The translations under genes were made by a program, and so were the position numbers. Positions 40,707 to 50,900 of a DNA stretch of 64,000 bases are shown here, piece after piece. The notes beneath the pieces are model-generated. The model did not search any database and was not told the DNA's origin. It saw nothing but the letters and a program-made list of their open reading frames with translations. The stretch lies in contig NZ_JAGINU010000001.1 in the NCBI RefSeq assembly GCF_017876315.1, positions 3,906,001 to 3,970,000 on the forward strand, written 5' to 3'. Each line of letters begins with the position of its first letter. Position 1 is the stretch's first letter. This DNA comes from Pseudonocardia parietis (lineage in GTDB: Bacteria > Actinomycetota > Actinomycetes > Mycobacteriales > Pseudonocardiaceae).

Positions 40707-41843
40707 TCAGCCGACCCGGCCGGCACCGTCGCTCGGCGTCCCGGGGAACACCAGCGGCGCGGTCCAGCCGCGCTCGGCGTAGGCCTGCTGCACCGTGGTC
40801 GTCACCGCGGTGACCGCGCCCGCGGGGACCAGCGCGATCACGCACCCGCCGAACCCGCCGCCGGTCATCCGCGCGCCGACCGCGCCGCCGTCGCGGGCCG
40901 CCTCGACCGCGACGTCCACGTGCGGGACGGTGATCTCGAAGTCGTCGCGCATCGAGGTGTGCGAGGCGTCGAGCAGCGGCCCGATCTCGCGCGGGTCCGC
41001 GTCGGCGGCGAGCAGCCGCACCACCTCGAGCACGCGCTCGTTCTCGGTGACGACGTGCCGGGCCCGGCGGCGGATCCGGTCGTCGGGCAGCCGCTCGACG
41101 TCGGCGAGCACCGCGTCGCGCAGGGCGGGCACCCCGAGTGCGGCCGCGGCCCGTTCGCAGTCCGCGCGGCGCGCGCCGTACTCGCCACCGGCGTGCGCGT
41201 GCGGCGCCCGGGTGTCGATCACCAGCAGTTCCAGGCCGTGTGCGGCCAGGTCGAACGGCACCAGCTCGACCGTGTCGTCGCGGGTGTCGAGGAAGACCAG
41301 CCGCCCGGCGCGGCCGTGCACCGACGCCATCTGGTCCATCCCGCCGGTGGGTGCGCCGACGAACTCGTTCTCCGCACGCCGCGCGATCCGGGCCAGCTCG
41401 GTCGCGCCGATCTCGACGCCGGCGAGCCCGGCCAGCGCCACGCCGACCGCGCACTCCACCGCCGCCGACGACGACAACCCGGCCCCCACCGGGACGTCGG
41501 AGTCCAGCTCCAGCTCGACCTCGCCGACCGGGTGACCGGCCTCGCGGAACGCCCAGCAGGTCCCGGCCACGTAGGCCGCCCACCCGTCGACGTCACCGGG
41601 GACGACCGAGGCCGCACTGAACTCGACCGCGCCCGAGGGTTCCTGCACCGACCGCACCCGGCTCACCGGACCGTCCGCGGGGGCCGCGGCGACGACCGCG
41701 CGGTGCGGCAGCGCGAACGGCAGCACGAAGCCGTCGTTGTAGTCGGTGTGCTCGCCGATCAGGTTGACCCGCCCCGGGGCGGACCAGACCCCGGCCGGGG
41801 CGCGGCCGTGACGGGCGGTGAAGGCATCGGTGACGACGGTCAT
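40707..41843 (-). CDS. galK: Galactokinase
   Basis: A 378-residue GHMP kinase from the ATG at 41843; the open frame further upstream is antisense to the GNAT gene. WSAPGRVNLIGEHTDYNDGFVLPF is the galactokinase signature near residue 20. VPVGAGLSSSAAVECAVGVAL is the ATP loop, MDQMASVHG carries the catalytic Asp and ARMTGGGFGGCVIALV is the third GHMP motif. It phosphorylates galactose at C1 in the Leloir pathway. galT and galE are not adjacent; an aldose epimerase lies 16 kb away at 57404. Confidence 0.93.
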   Translation of the reverse strand: MTVVTDAFTARHGRAPAGVWSAPGRVNLIGEHTDYNDGFVLPFALPHRAVVAAAPADGPVSRVRSVQEPSGAVEFSAASVVPGDVDGWAAYVAGTCWAFREAGHPVGEVELELDSDVPVGAGLSSSAAVECAVGVALAGLAGVEIGATELARIARRAENEFVGAPTGGMDQMASVHGRAGRLVFLDTRDDTVELVPFDLAAHGLELLVIDTRAPHAHAGGEYGARRADCERAAAALGVPALRDAVLADVERLPDDRIRRRARHVVTENERVLEVVRLLAADADPREIGPLLDASHTSMRDDFEITVPHVDVAVEAARDGGAVGARMTGGGFGGCVIALVPAGAVTAVTTTVQQAYAERGWTAPLVFPGTPSDGAGRVG

Positions 41844-41881
41844 GCGTACTCCTGGTCGGGTGGTGCTCCTGGTCGCGGTAG

Positions 41882-41903
41882 GTACTGAACCCGTACTGAA
41901 CCC
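41882..41903. repeat. Tandem 11-bp repeat in the galK/GNAT divergent promoter region
   Basis: GTACTGAACCC occurs twice head-to-tail at 41882-41892 and 41893-41903, 39 bp from the galK start and 41 bp from the GNAT start. The 11-bp step is one helical turn, so two protein subunits would bind the same face. A further short direct repeat, CTCCTGGTCG, lies between it and galK. It may be an activator or ROK-type site. Confidence 0.5.
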
Positions 41904-41943
41904 GGGCGCCGTCGCCGAGGCCGGCCGGGGCACGATCGACGGT

Positions 41944-42675
41944 GTGCAAGCCCTCGACCTCGCGCTGCTCAACCCGGTTCCGGCTGCGCTGGACGGCCGC
42001 CTGCGCGCCTTCGGCACGGTGCGCGGCGGCGCCGCCCGCTTCGACCCGGACGTCTCGCCGTTCGCCGGCCTGCCCCTCGACCCCGCCCCCGGTGACTGGG
42101 CCGATCTCGCCGCGCTGTGCGGGCCGGGCCGGGAGGTCGCGGTGGTCCGGGCGGGCGACGGTCCGCCCGCGCCGCCGCAGGGCTGGGTACTGGAACGACG
42201 GTTCGCGGGCGTCCAGATGGACGGCGCCGCGGTCCCCGGCGAACCGGACGACGACGCCGTCGAGCTCGGGCTCGACGACCGCGCCGCGATGGCGGAGCTG
42301 ACCGAGCGCACCCGCCCCGGGCCGTGGCTGCCGCGTACCGCCGAGCTGGGGCGCTACCTCGGCATCCGGCACGACGGCCGGCTGGTCGCGATGGCCGGCG
42401 AGCGGCTGCGGGTACCGGGGGCCACGGAGATCAGCGCCGTGTGCACCGACCCGGAGTTCCGCGGCAGGGGCCTGGCCCGCCGCCTGGTGAACGCGGTCGC
42501 CGCCGGGATCACCGCCCGCGCCGAGCGCCCCGTGCTGCACGCCTCGGCGGACAACGAGGACGCGATCCGCCTCTACCGGGCGATGGGCTTCACGGTGTCG
42601 ACGAGCATGCGCTTCGACCTGCTGCGCACCCCTGCCGAGCGTCACGTGGATGCGGGGGCCGCGGCACTCACGTGA
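41944..42675 (+). CDS. GNAT-family N-acetyltransferase (FR47-like)
   Basis: A 243-residue protein. I start at the GTG at 41944 because VQALDLALLNPVPAALDGRLRAFG is how these two-part acetyltransferases begin; a longer frame would run through the galK promoter. The C-terminal half is GNAT: GATEISAVCTDPEFRGRGLARRLVNAVAAG holds the acetyl-CoA loop R/QxxGxG/A (RGRGLA), and PVLHASADNEDAIRLYRAMGF is the end of the fold. It would acetylate an amine; the acceptor is unknown. It overlaps the convergent ROK gene by 8 bp. Confidence 0.85.
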   Translation: MQALDLALLNPVPAALDGRLRAFGTVRGGAARFDPDVSPFAGLPLDPAPGDWADLAALCGPGREVAVVRAGDGPPAPPQGWVLERRFAGVQMDGAAVPGEPDDDAVELGLDDRAAMAELTERTRPGPWLPRTAELGRYLGIRHDGRLVAMAGERLRVPGATEISAVCTDPEFRGRGLARRLVNAVAAGITARAERPVLHASADNEDAIRLYRAMGFTVSTSMRFDLLRTPAERHVDAGAAALT

Positions 42676-43870
42676 CATCCGGCGGGGACGCGGTCAGCGT
42701 GGCGTCGACGGTGGCCGGGGACAGGACGTCGTCCAGGACGAGGATCGCGCAGCCCATCACGCCGCTGCGGCCCGCCAGCAGGCCCGGCTCGATCCGCAGG
42801 CTCTGCGTCGCGGTCGCCATCGACCGCCGGTAGATCGCCTCGCGCACCCCCGCGACGAGCGGGTCGAACGCGCCCACCAGGTCGCCACCGATCGCGACCA
42901 GCGCGGGGTTGACCAGGTTCACCGCCGCGGCGAGGACCTCGCCGAGCCGGCGCCCGGCGATCCGGACGAGCCGCACGGCGTCCGGGTCACCCTGTTTCAC
43001 CAGCGCGACGACGTCCGCGATCGTCGAGACCGCCCCGTCCGGGCGTCCGGCGGCGAGGTCGCGCACCAGCGCCCGGCCGGAGGCGAGCACCTCGAGACAG
43101 TCGACGTTGCCGCACCCGCAGCCGATGCCCGGCCCGTCGTGCACCGGGATGTGCCCGATCTCCCCGGCCGCACCCCAGGCGCCGCGCTGCAGGTGGCCGC
43201 CGGCCACCAGCCCGGCGCCGACCCCGGAACCGATCTTGACCATCAACAGGTCGTCGACGTCGGGGTGCACGGCCTGCTCGGCCAGCGCCATCACGTTCAC
43301 GTCGTTGTCCACCCGCACCGGCGCCGGGAAGCGCTCGGTCAGCATCGGTGGCAGCGGGATGCGCTCCCAGCCCGGCAGCGACGGCACCCCGACCGACCAG
43401 CCGTTCGCGCCGTCCACGGTGCCCGGGATCGACAGGCCGATGCCGCGGATGCCCGCCTCGCCGACGCCCGCGTCGAGCAGCAGCTTCTCCAGCGTCGGCA
43501 CGGCGTCGCCGAGCAGCCGGTGCGGGCCGACCGACGCCGGCAGGTCGATCACGGCCTCGGCCAGCACCGCGCCGGTGAGGTCGCAGACCGCGGCCTTGGA
43601 CCGGCTGACGCCGACCGACACCGCGAGCACGGTCCCGCCGGCGGCGTTGAACTCCAGGCGCGCGGCGGGGCGCCCACCGGTGGCGGCCGCGCCGACGACC
43701 TCGGTGACCAGACCGTCGGCGAGCAGCCGGGCGACGCGCGCGGCGACGGCGGTCCGGGACAGGCCGGTGGCCCGGCCGATCTCGGTCCGGGTTCCGGCCG
43801 CGCCGTCCCGGACCAGCCGGAAGATCTCGCCCGCGGTGGCGGGCGCGCTGGTCGGGGTGCGTCCACGCAT
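42668..43870 (-). CDS. ROK-family transcriptional regulator beside Entner-Doudoroff genes
   Basis: A 400-residue NagC/XylR-type protein from the ATG at 43870. The first 80 residues contain a winged helix-turn-helix (GTRTEIGRATGLSRTAVAARVARLLADGLV). The sugar-kinase-like part has VLAVSVGVSRSKAAVCDLTG and VRVDNDVNVMALAEQ. MVKIGSGVGAGLVAGGHLQRGAWGAAGEIGHIPV is the ROK signature, and GCGCGNVDCLEVLASG supplies zinc ligands. It is divergent from edd, separated by 154 bp, and so probably controls the edd-eda pair in response to a sugar or gluconate derivative. Confidence 0.9.
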   Translation of the reverse strand: MRGRTPTSAPATAGEIFRLVRDGAAGTRTEIGRATGLSRTAVAARVARLLADGLVTEVVGAAATGGRPAARLEFNAAGGTVLAVSVGVSRSKAAVCDLTGAVLAEAVIDLPASVGPHRLLGDAVPTLEKLLLDAGVGEAGIRGIGLSIPGTVDGANGWSVGVPSLPGWERIPLPPMLTERFPAPVRVDNDVNVMALAEQAVHPDVDDLLMVKIGSGVGAGLVAGGHLQRGAWGAAGEIGHIPVHDGPGIGCGCGNVDCLEVLASGRALVRDLAAGRPDGAVSTIADVVALVKQGDPDAVRLVRIAGRRLGEVLAAAVNLVNPALVAIGGDLVGAFDPLVAGVREAIYRRSMATATQSLRIEPGLLAGRSGVMGCAILVLDDVLSPATVDATLTASPPDVT

Positions 43871-44024
43871 TCGACCAGTGAACCACAGGGCTTTGAACTG
43901 GCAAAACGCTGATCCCATCACACTAATGTCTTGAGAATGCGGAAGTAGTTCGATAGCGTGCGGATCGCGCAGAGCCTGCGCCGCACGGTCCGAGACCGCC
44001 CACCCCTCTGGAGATCGACGCACC
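43871..44024. promoter_or_regulatory. Divergent promoter region of the ROK regulator and edd
   Basis: This gap of 154 bp is AT-richer than its surroundings between about 43875 and 43960. CCAGTGAACC near 43875 and TTTGAACTGG near 43894 form an imperfect inverted repeat centred on the middle of the ROK leader, which is a candidate ROK site. No promoter could be assigned with confidence. GGAGAT lies nine bases before the edd GTG start. Confidence 0.4.
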
Positions 44025-45872
44025 GTGACCGCTGCTCCCGCAACAGCCACCCCGGAACTCCATCCCGTCCTCGCCGAGGTCACCGAGCGGGTCGTCGCCC
44101 GGTCGGCCACCACCCGCTCCGCCTACCTCGAGCGCATCCGCTCCGCCGCCGCGCAGCGCCCGGCCGGACCCGGCCGCGCGGACCTGGGTTGCGCCAACCT
44201 CGCCCACGGCACCGCGGCCTGTGGGCCGGACAAGCTCACGCTGACCGCGTCGCCGGCCCGCAACCTGGCGATCGTCACCGCCTACAACGACATGCTGTCG
44301 GCGCACCAGCCGTTCGAGACGTTCCCCGCCCTGATCAAGCGGGCCGCGCGGGACGCGGGCGGGGTCGCCCAGGTCGCGGGCGGCGTGCCCGCCATGTGCG
44401 ACGGCATCACCCAGGGCCGCGCCGGCATGGAGCTGTCGCTGTTCTCCCGCGACGTCATCGCGATGTCGACCGCCGTCGCGCTCTCGCACGACATGTTCGA
44501 CGCCGCCGTCCTGCTCGGCGTCTGCGACAAGATCGTCCCCGGCCTGGTCATCGGTGCGCTGTCCTTCGGGCACCTGCCGGTACTGCTCGCCCCGGCCGGC
44601 CCGATGACCTCCGGGCTGCCGAACAAGGAGAAGGCCCGCGTCCGGCAGGCGTTCGCCGCCGGTGAGGCCGGGCGCGACGAGCTCCTGGACGCCGAGTCGA
44701 GGAGCTACCACGGCCCGGGGACCTGCACCTTCTTCGGCACCGCGAACTCCAACCAGCTGCTGATGGAGGTCATGGGCCTGCACCTGCCCGGCTCGTCCTT
44801 CGTCAACCCCGGCACCGCGCTGCGCGACGCGCTGACCGCCGAGACCACCCGCCGGGCGCTCGCCGCCGCCGGTGACCCGTCGCGGGCGATGGGCGAGATC
44901 GTCGACGAGAAGGCCGTGCTCAACGGCGTGGTGGCGCTGCTCGCCACCGGCGGTTCCACCAACCACACGATGCACCTGGTCGCGATGGCCGCCGCCGCGG
45001 GCGTCGCGCTCACCTGGGACGACTTCGCCGACCTGTCCGCGGTCGTGCCGCTGCTCGCCCGGATCTACCCGAACGGCTCCGCGGACGTGAACCACTTCCG
45101 CGCCGCCGGGGGCCTGCAGGTACTGATCCGCGAGCTGCACACCGCCGGCCTGCTGCACGACGACGTGCGGACCGTCGACGGGCCGGGGCTGGCGCGGTAC
45201 ACCCGCGAACCGTTCCTGGACGGTGACTCGCTCGTCTGGCACGAGGGCCCGGCCGAGAGCCTCGACAAGTCGGTGCTGCGCGGGGTCGCCGACCCGTTCG
45301 CCCCGGACGGCGGCCTGCGGGTGCTGCACGGCAACCTCGGCGTCTCGGTGGTGAAGACCTCGGCCGTCGAGCCGGACCACCGGCTCGTCGAGGCCCCCGC
45401 CGCCGTCTTCGACGACCAGGCCGACCTGCTCGCCGCCTTCGAGGCGGGCGAGCTCGACGGCCGGGACCTCGTCGCCGTCGTCCGGCACCAGGGCCCGCGC
45501 GCCAACGGGATGCCCGAGCTGCACAAGCTGACCCCCGCGCTCGGTGTGTTGCAGGACCGCGGGCAGCGGGTCGCGCTGGTCACCGACGGCCGGATGTCCG
45601 GCGCCTCCGGGAAGGTCCCGGCCGCCCTGCACGTGACGCCCGAGGCCGCCCGCGGCGGCCCGCTGCAGAAGGTGCGCGACGGGGACCCGATCCGGCTCGA
45701 CACCCTGAACGGCACACTGTCGCTGCTGGTCGACGCCGACGAGTTCGACGCCCGCGAACCGGCGCTACCCGCAGGGCCGTCCGGGCCGACCTTCGGCACC
45801 GGCCGCGAGCTGTTCGCCGCGTTCCGCGCCGCCGTCGGTCCGGCCGACCGGGGCGCGTCGGTCACCCTGTAA
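44025..45872 (+). CDS. edd: 6-Phosphogluconate dehydratase (Entner-Doudoroff)
   Basis: A 615-residue protein of the IlvD/Edd family from the GTG at 44025. [26 protein letters not shown] is the Edd opening. The Fe-S cysteines sit in [40 protein letters not shown] and, later, [43 protein letters not shown] is the C-terminal signature. It dehydrates 6-phosphogluconate to KDPG and is oxygen-sensitive through its [4Fe-4S] cluster. It is followed 19 bp later by the KDPG aldolase, so the two-step pathway is complete; zwf and pgl are not in the window. Confidence 0.94.
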   Translation: MTAAPATATPELHPVLAEVTERVVARSATTRSAYLERIRSAAAQRPAGPGRADLGCANLAHGTAACGPDKLTLTASPARNLAIVTAYNDMLSAHQPFETFPALIKRAARDAGGVAQVAGGVPAMCDGITQGRAGMELSLFSRDVIAMSTAVALSHDMFDAAVLLGVCDKIVPGLVIGALSFGHLPVLLAPAGPMTSGLPNKEKARVRQAFAAGEAGRDELLDAESRSYHGPGTCTFFGTANSNQLLMEVMGLHLPGSSFVNPGTALRDALTAETTRRALAAAGDPSRAMGEIVDEKAVLNGVVALLATGGSTNHTMHLVAMAAAAGVALTWDDFADLSAVVPLLARIYPNGSADVNHFRAAGGLQVLIRELHTAGLLHDDVRTVDGPGLARYTREPFLDGDSLVWHEGPAESLDKSVLRGVADPFAPDGGLRVLHGNLGVSVVKTSAVEPDHRLVEAPAAVFDDQADLLAAFEAGELDGRDLVAVVRHQGPRANGMPELHKLTPALGVLQDRGQRVALVTDGRMSGASGKVPAALHVTPEAARGGPLQKVRDGDPIRLDTLNGTLSLLVDADEFDAREPALPAGPSGPTFGTGRELFAAFRAAVGPADRGASVTL

Positions 45873-45891
45873 CCCCCCGAGGAAGGCAACG

Positions 45892-46509
45892 ATGAGCGAG
45901 AAGCTGCTCGAGCTCGCCCCTGTCGTCCCGGTCGTCGTGCTGCACGACGCCGCGACGGCCGTCCCGCTGGCCCGCGCCCTGGTCGACGGCGGCCTGCCCG
46001 TCATCGAGGTCACCCTGCGGACCCCGGCCGCCACCGAGGCCGTCCGCCGGATCGCCGCGGAGGTGCCCGGTGCCGTCGTCGGGACCGGCACCGTGCGCAC
46101 CCCGGACGACGTGCGGGCCTCCGTCGACGCCGGTGCGCGCTTCCTGGTCAGCCCGGGCGTCACCCCGCGGCTGTTGGACGCCATGGAGGACTCCGGCCTC
46201 GACCTCCTGCCCGGGACGTCGTCGCTCTCGGAGATGCTGGCCGTCGCCGAGCGCGGCCACACCGCGATGAAGTTCTTCCCGGCCGAGGCCTCCGGCGGGC
46301 GCCCGTTCCTCTCCGCGGTCGCCGGCCCGCTGCCGGAGCTGCGGTTCTGCCCGACCGGCGGGATCACCGCCGACTCGGCGCCGGGCTACCTGGCGCTGCC
46401 GAACGTGTCCTGCGTCGGCGGCACCTGGCTCACCCCGGCCGGCCTGGTGGCGGCCGGGGAGTTCGACCGGATCAGGGAGCTGGCCGCCGCGGCCGCAGCC
46501 CTGCGGTAG
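45892..46509 (+). CDS. eda: KDPG aldolase (2-dehydro-3-deoxyphosphogluconate aldolase)
   Basis: A 205-residue class I aldolase with GAGGAAGG before the [25 protein letters not shown] contains the catalytic Glu. [13 protein letters not shown] contains the Schiff-base Lys (about residue 126), and [35 protein letters not shown] is the family C-terminal block. It splits KDPG to pyruvate and glyceraldehyde 3-phosphate. It is the direct partner of the upstream edd gene. Confidence 0.94.
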   Translation: MSEKLLELAPVVPVVVLHDAATAVPLARALVDGGLPVIEVTLRTPAATEAVRRIAAEVPGAVVGTGTVRTPDDVRASVDAGARFLVSPGVTPRLLDAMEDSGLDLLPGTSSLSEMLAVAERGHTAMKFFPAEASGGRPFLSAVAGPLPELRFCPTGGITADSAPGYLALPNVSCVGGTWLTPAGLVAAGEFDRIRELAAAAAALR

Positions 46510-46581
46510 GGTTCCGCGCGGTGTGCCGGGAAGTCTGGTCGGCGAGCGATGCCCCTTGTCCGCCGAACCCCCCGGAGTGCC

Positions 46582-47916
46582 GTGAACGCGTCGAACAACC
46601 AGCCCCGCCGTCTACTGGCCCGTGGCTCCTGGCCGGAGGCCAAACGGATCGCCGAGGTCCTGCGCGCCGAGACCGTGGGTGGTGCCCTGCTCGTGGGCGC
46701 CGCGGTACTGGCCCTGATCTTCGCGAACTCACCGTGGCGGCAGGCGTACTTCGACCTCGCCGGGACCACGGTCGGCCCGGCCGCACTGCACCTGGACCTG
46801 TCGCTGGCCACCTGGGCCGCCGACGGCCTGCTCGCGATCTTCTTCTTCGTCGTCGGGCTGGAGCTCAAGCGCGAGTTCCTGGCCGGTGACCTGCGGGATC
46901 CGAGCAAGGCGTTGCTCCCGGTCGCCGCCGCGGTCGGCGGGATGATCGCCCCCGCGCTGATCTACCTGGCGATCAACGCGTCGAGCCCGGACACGCTCGT
47001 GGGCTGGGCGATCCCCACCGCCACCGACATCGCGTTCGCGGTCGCCGTGCTGGCCGTGATCGGTACCAGCCTGCCCTCGGCACTGCGGATGTTCCTGCTG
47101 ACGCTGGCCGTCGTCGACGACCTGCTGGCGATCACGATCATCGCGATGTTCTACACCGACGAGCTCTCGTTCGGGCCACTGCTGCTGGCGCTCGTCCCGC
47201 TCGGGCTGTTCACGCTGGCCGTGCAGCGCGGCATCCGCGCGTGGTGGCTGCTGCTGCCGCTCGCCGCCGTCGCCTGGGTGCTGGTCCACGAGTCCGGGGT
47301 GCACGCGACGGTCGCCGGCGTGCTGCTCGGCTTCGCGGTGCCGGTGCTGCAGAAGCGGGGCACCCCGCCCGATCCGCACCACCACTCGATGTCCGAACGG
47401 TTCGAGCACACCTGGCGGCCGATCTCGGCCGGGTTCGCCGTGCCGGTGTTCGCGTTCTTCGCCGCCGGGGTCTCGGTGGTCGACAGCGGCGGGATCGGTG
47501 CCGCCCTCGCCGACCCGGTGACGCTCGGCATCATCGCCGGCCTCGTGGTGGGCAAGACGATCGGCGTGCTCGGCTCGACCTGGCTGGTGCAGCGGTTCAC
47601 CCGCGCCCGGTTGTCGGACGAGCTGAGCTGGTGGGACCTGCTCGGGGTCTCCCAGCTCGCCGGTATCGGGTTCACGGTGTCGCTGCTGGTCGGTGAGCTG
47701 GCCTTCGGTACCGGCAGCGACCACGACGATCATGTGAAGATCGGCGTGCTCGTCGGCTCGCTGACGGCCGCGCTGCTGGCGACGGTGCTGCTGCGGATCC
47801 GCAACCGGCACTACCGGCGGATCGCGGAGATCGAGACCCGCGACGAGGACCACGACGGCGTCCCGGACGTCTACGAGGCCGACGAGGCGGAGCGGGACCG
47901 GCGCGAGGACGGCTGA
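46582..47916 (+). CDS. nhaA: NhaA-type Na+/H+ antiporter with EF-hand-like tail
   Basis: A 444-residue membrane protein. GGAG precedes the GTG at 46582; an in-frame ATG at 46549 would add 11 residues. About 12 hydrophobic segments include [45 protein letters not shown] (the conserved TATDIAF unwound helix) and [13 protein letters not shown] with the paired ion-binding aspartates. [17 protein letters not shown] residues occur near the end ([20 protein letters not shown]). Electrogenic antiport exports Na+ for H+. The last 30 residues are not usual Nha[22 protein letters not shown] has the DxDxDGxxDxxE spacing of an EF-hand loop, hinting at Ca2+ binding on the cytosolic side. Confidence 0.92.
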   Translation: MNASNNQPRRLLARGSWPEAKRIAEVLRAETVGGALLVGAAVLALIFANSPWRQAYFDLAGTTVGPAALHLDLSLATWAADGLLAIFFFVVGLELKREFLAGDLRDPSKALLPVAAAVGGMIAPALIYLAINASSPDTLVGWAIPTATDIAFAVAVLAVIGTSLPSALRMFLLTLAVVDDLLAITIIAMFYTDELSFGPLLLALVPLGLFTLAVQRGIRAWWLLLPLAAVAWVLVHESGVHATVAGVLLGFAVPVLQKRGTPPDPHHHSMSERFEHTWRPISAGFAVPVFAFFAAGVSVVDSGGIGAALADPVTLGIIAGLVVGKTIGVLGSTWLVQRFTRARLSDELSWWDLLGVSQLAGIGFTVSLLVGELAFGTGSDHDDHVKIGVLVGSLTAALLATVLLRIRNRHYRRIAEIETRDEDHDGVPDVYEADEAERDRREDG

Positions 47917-47934
47917 CCCCGGCCCGCCGCGCGC

Positions 47935-50900
47935 TCAGCCGAGCACCGCCGACTCACCCCAGATGTCCTCCAGGTAGCGCCCGCTCGCCCGCAGACCGGC
48001 CAGCCACGCCTCGCCCTGCGGCGCACCCGCCCCGGTCCGGTCCCGGAAGACCTCCACCAGCGCGGCCCGCACGGCGGGGGCCATCGTGGCGGCGTTCCCG
48101 CACACGTAGACCACGGCGTCGCGCTCCAGGAACTCCCACACCTGCTGCGCCTGCGCGACCAGCACGTGCTGGACGTAGCGGTGCGGGTGGCCGGGTACCC
48201 GCGAACACGCGGGCAGCAGCCGCGCCACCCCGGCGTCGGCGAAGACCCGCAGCTCGTCGGCATAGAGCAGGTCGTCGTGCGGGTCCCGGCAGCCCAGCAC
48301 CAGCAGCGACTCCGCGACCGGCACGCCGCGCTCCTGCAACGACGTCCGTTCCTGGCAGAACCCCCGGAACGGGGCCATCCCGGTCCCCGCCCCGACCATG
48401 ATCATCGGCCGGTGCGGGTTCTCCGGCGGCCGGAACGCGATCGAGGGCTCCCGGACCAGCACGAACACCGTGCCGCCCGGCGCGGTGTCGCGCAGGTGCG
48501 TGGAGCAGACCCCGCGGTGCACCCCGTCACCGGAGCGGGCGGGCCCCTCCAGCACCCCGACCGTGACCGACGGGTGCGGTTCCGTCTCCGGCGCCGAGGA
48601 GATCGAGTAGTAGCGCGGCCGCAGCGGCGGGAGCGCGTCGAGGAACGCGTCGAACGGCAGCGTGCTCGACGGATGGAACTCCAGCAGGTCGAGCAGCGAA
48701 CGCCGGGGGAGTGCCACCTGCTCGCGGTAGCGCGCCCGGGACGCCTCGTCGGTCCCGACGAGCCCGTCGAGGCCGGTCCGCTCCGGGCCGGGCGGCAGGT
48801 GCGCCGCGAGTGCCGCGATCCCGGCCCGGCCCGCCGGGTCCTGCAGCTCCACGCACCCGGCGAGCACGGCCAGCAGCGGATACGGCTCGCCCGTCGGCAG
48901 GTGGGTCGGGGCCGCGCCGGTGGCGGCGACCGTCACGTAGGTCCCCGGGTCCAGGCCGAACCGGGTGAGCACGCGGCGGACCAGCGCGGTGTCGTTGCGC
49001 GGCAGGACACCCAGGTGGTCGCCGGTGGCGTAGGTCGTCCCGGCCGGGAGCTCGATCTCCAGGTGCCGCACCGAGCGGTCCCCGGCGCCCGAGGTCAGCT
49101 CCCGGTTGGCCCGCACGAGCGCGGGCACGCTGCGGTAGGAGCGCACGACCGGCGCCGACGCGCGGCGGTTCTCGTACTCCAGCCGCAACCGGGGCCCCGC
49201 CGCCGGGGCCGCGGCGTCCCGCCCGCCGAGACCGAGCGCGGTCCCGAGGTCGTCCCACAGGTCGCCGTACCAGGCCGCGTACTGGCCGTCGAAGTCGCCG
49301 CGCGCGTCGCCCTCGCCGCGCGGGTGCACCCGGGTGCCGCCGAGTGCCGCGAGCCGGTCGTCGATCAGCGTGGGGACGGCCTGGTAGGTCGAGGCCCAGT
49401 CCCGGTTCCCGCAGCCGAACACGGTGTAGCGCACACCCGCGGCGGCGCCGGCCGGGGTCGCGGTCTCGCGCAGCCAGGTGCAGAACCCGGCCGCGTTGTC
49501 CGGCGGGGTGCCGTTGTAGGACGCCGACACGATCACCACGGCGCCGGCGGTGGGCAGGTCACGGGTGGCGGAGTCGAGCGGCGCGGTGCGCGCGCTGTAG
49601 CCGCGGTCGATCGCGTCCCGGGCGATCCGCCCGGCCACGTCCTCCGCGGTGCCCAGGTTGGAGCCGAACAGCACCAGCAGCGGCGTGCCGTGCCGGTCGC
49701 CGGTGGCCGGTGCGGCGGCGGGCGCGGCCGCAGGCGTGGCGAGCACCGCCGCGGGGCCGGCGCCGGAGGTCCGGCCGGACCGCGGGCGCAGCGTGACCGT
49801 CAGCCCCTCCGGCTTGAGGGTGAGTGCCTCCTTGATCTTCAGCCGGTAGCCGGTGTGGTCGACGAGCTCGAAGCGCTGCAGCAGCATGCCGAGCACCAGC
49901 ACGGCCTCCTGCATCGCGAACTGCCGCCCGATGCAGGCACGCTGCCCGGAGCCGAACGGCTTGAACGCGTTCGGCGGGATGGCGTCGCGCCGATCGGGCG
50001 CGAAGTGGTCCGGATCGAACCGCTCGGCGTCCGGGCCCCACACCTCGGGCAGCCGGTGCAGCATCGGGGTGAGCGCGATGATCGCGGTGCCCCGGGCCAT
50101 CGGGTGGCCGCCGACCGTGTCGTCGGCGTAGGGCCTGCGGGTGAACGCGGGCGCGGTCGGCCAGAGCCGCAGCGTCTCGTCCAGGATCTGCCGGACGTAG
50201 GTGAGCCTGCCGAGCATCTCCGCGCTCGGCTCCACCCCCGGGTCGGTGCCGAGCACCCGGTCGACCTCCTGCTGGGCGCGGGCCACCACGTCCGGGTGCT
50301 TGATCAGGTAGGCGATGGCGAACGACAGCAGCCCGCTGGTCGTCTCGTGCCCGGCGACCAGGAACGTGATGCACTGCGAGACGATGTTGTGGTCGGGCAG
50401 CTGACGGCCCTGCTTGTCGGTACCGGTGAGCATGTGGGCGAGCAGGTCGTCGCCCGGGTCGGCGCTGCGCCTGCGGTCGTCGAGGATCGTGCCGACGGTG
50501 CCGGTCAGCAGCGCCAGGTCGCGGGCGAACCGGTGTTCGGCGCCGCGGCGGGCCCGGACCAGTGCCGGGGGCATCCGGGTCCGGGCCTGGCTCTCGGCGA
50601 GCACGCCGAGCATCGCGTCGACGAACGGGTGGTTGGTCTCCCGGTAGAACGAGTTGAAGCGGTAGCCGAACCCGCACAGGGCGATGGTGTCGAGCGTCAG
50701 GCGGGTGGTGTCGGCGGTGACGTCGACCGGCTCGCCCGGGTTCGTGCGCTCCCACTTGAGCATCAGCTGCTGCGCGATGTCGATCATCTGGGGGAGGTAG
50801 CCGCGCATCGCGCGGGTGCTGAACGAGGGCAGCAGGATGTCGTGGGCACTGCGCCACAGCGGGTCGTCGGTGTCCGCGGTGAACAGCCCGGCGCTGGTGA

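Noticed and set aside
37129..47916. A natural-product gene cluster around the SARP regulator
   Set aside because: The neighbours are galactokinase, GNAT, ROK and Entner-Doudoroff genes; there are no synthases, carrier proteins or tailoring sets.
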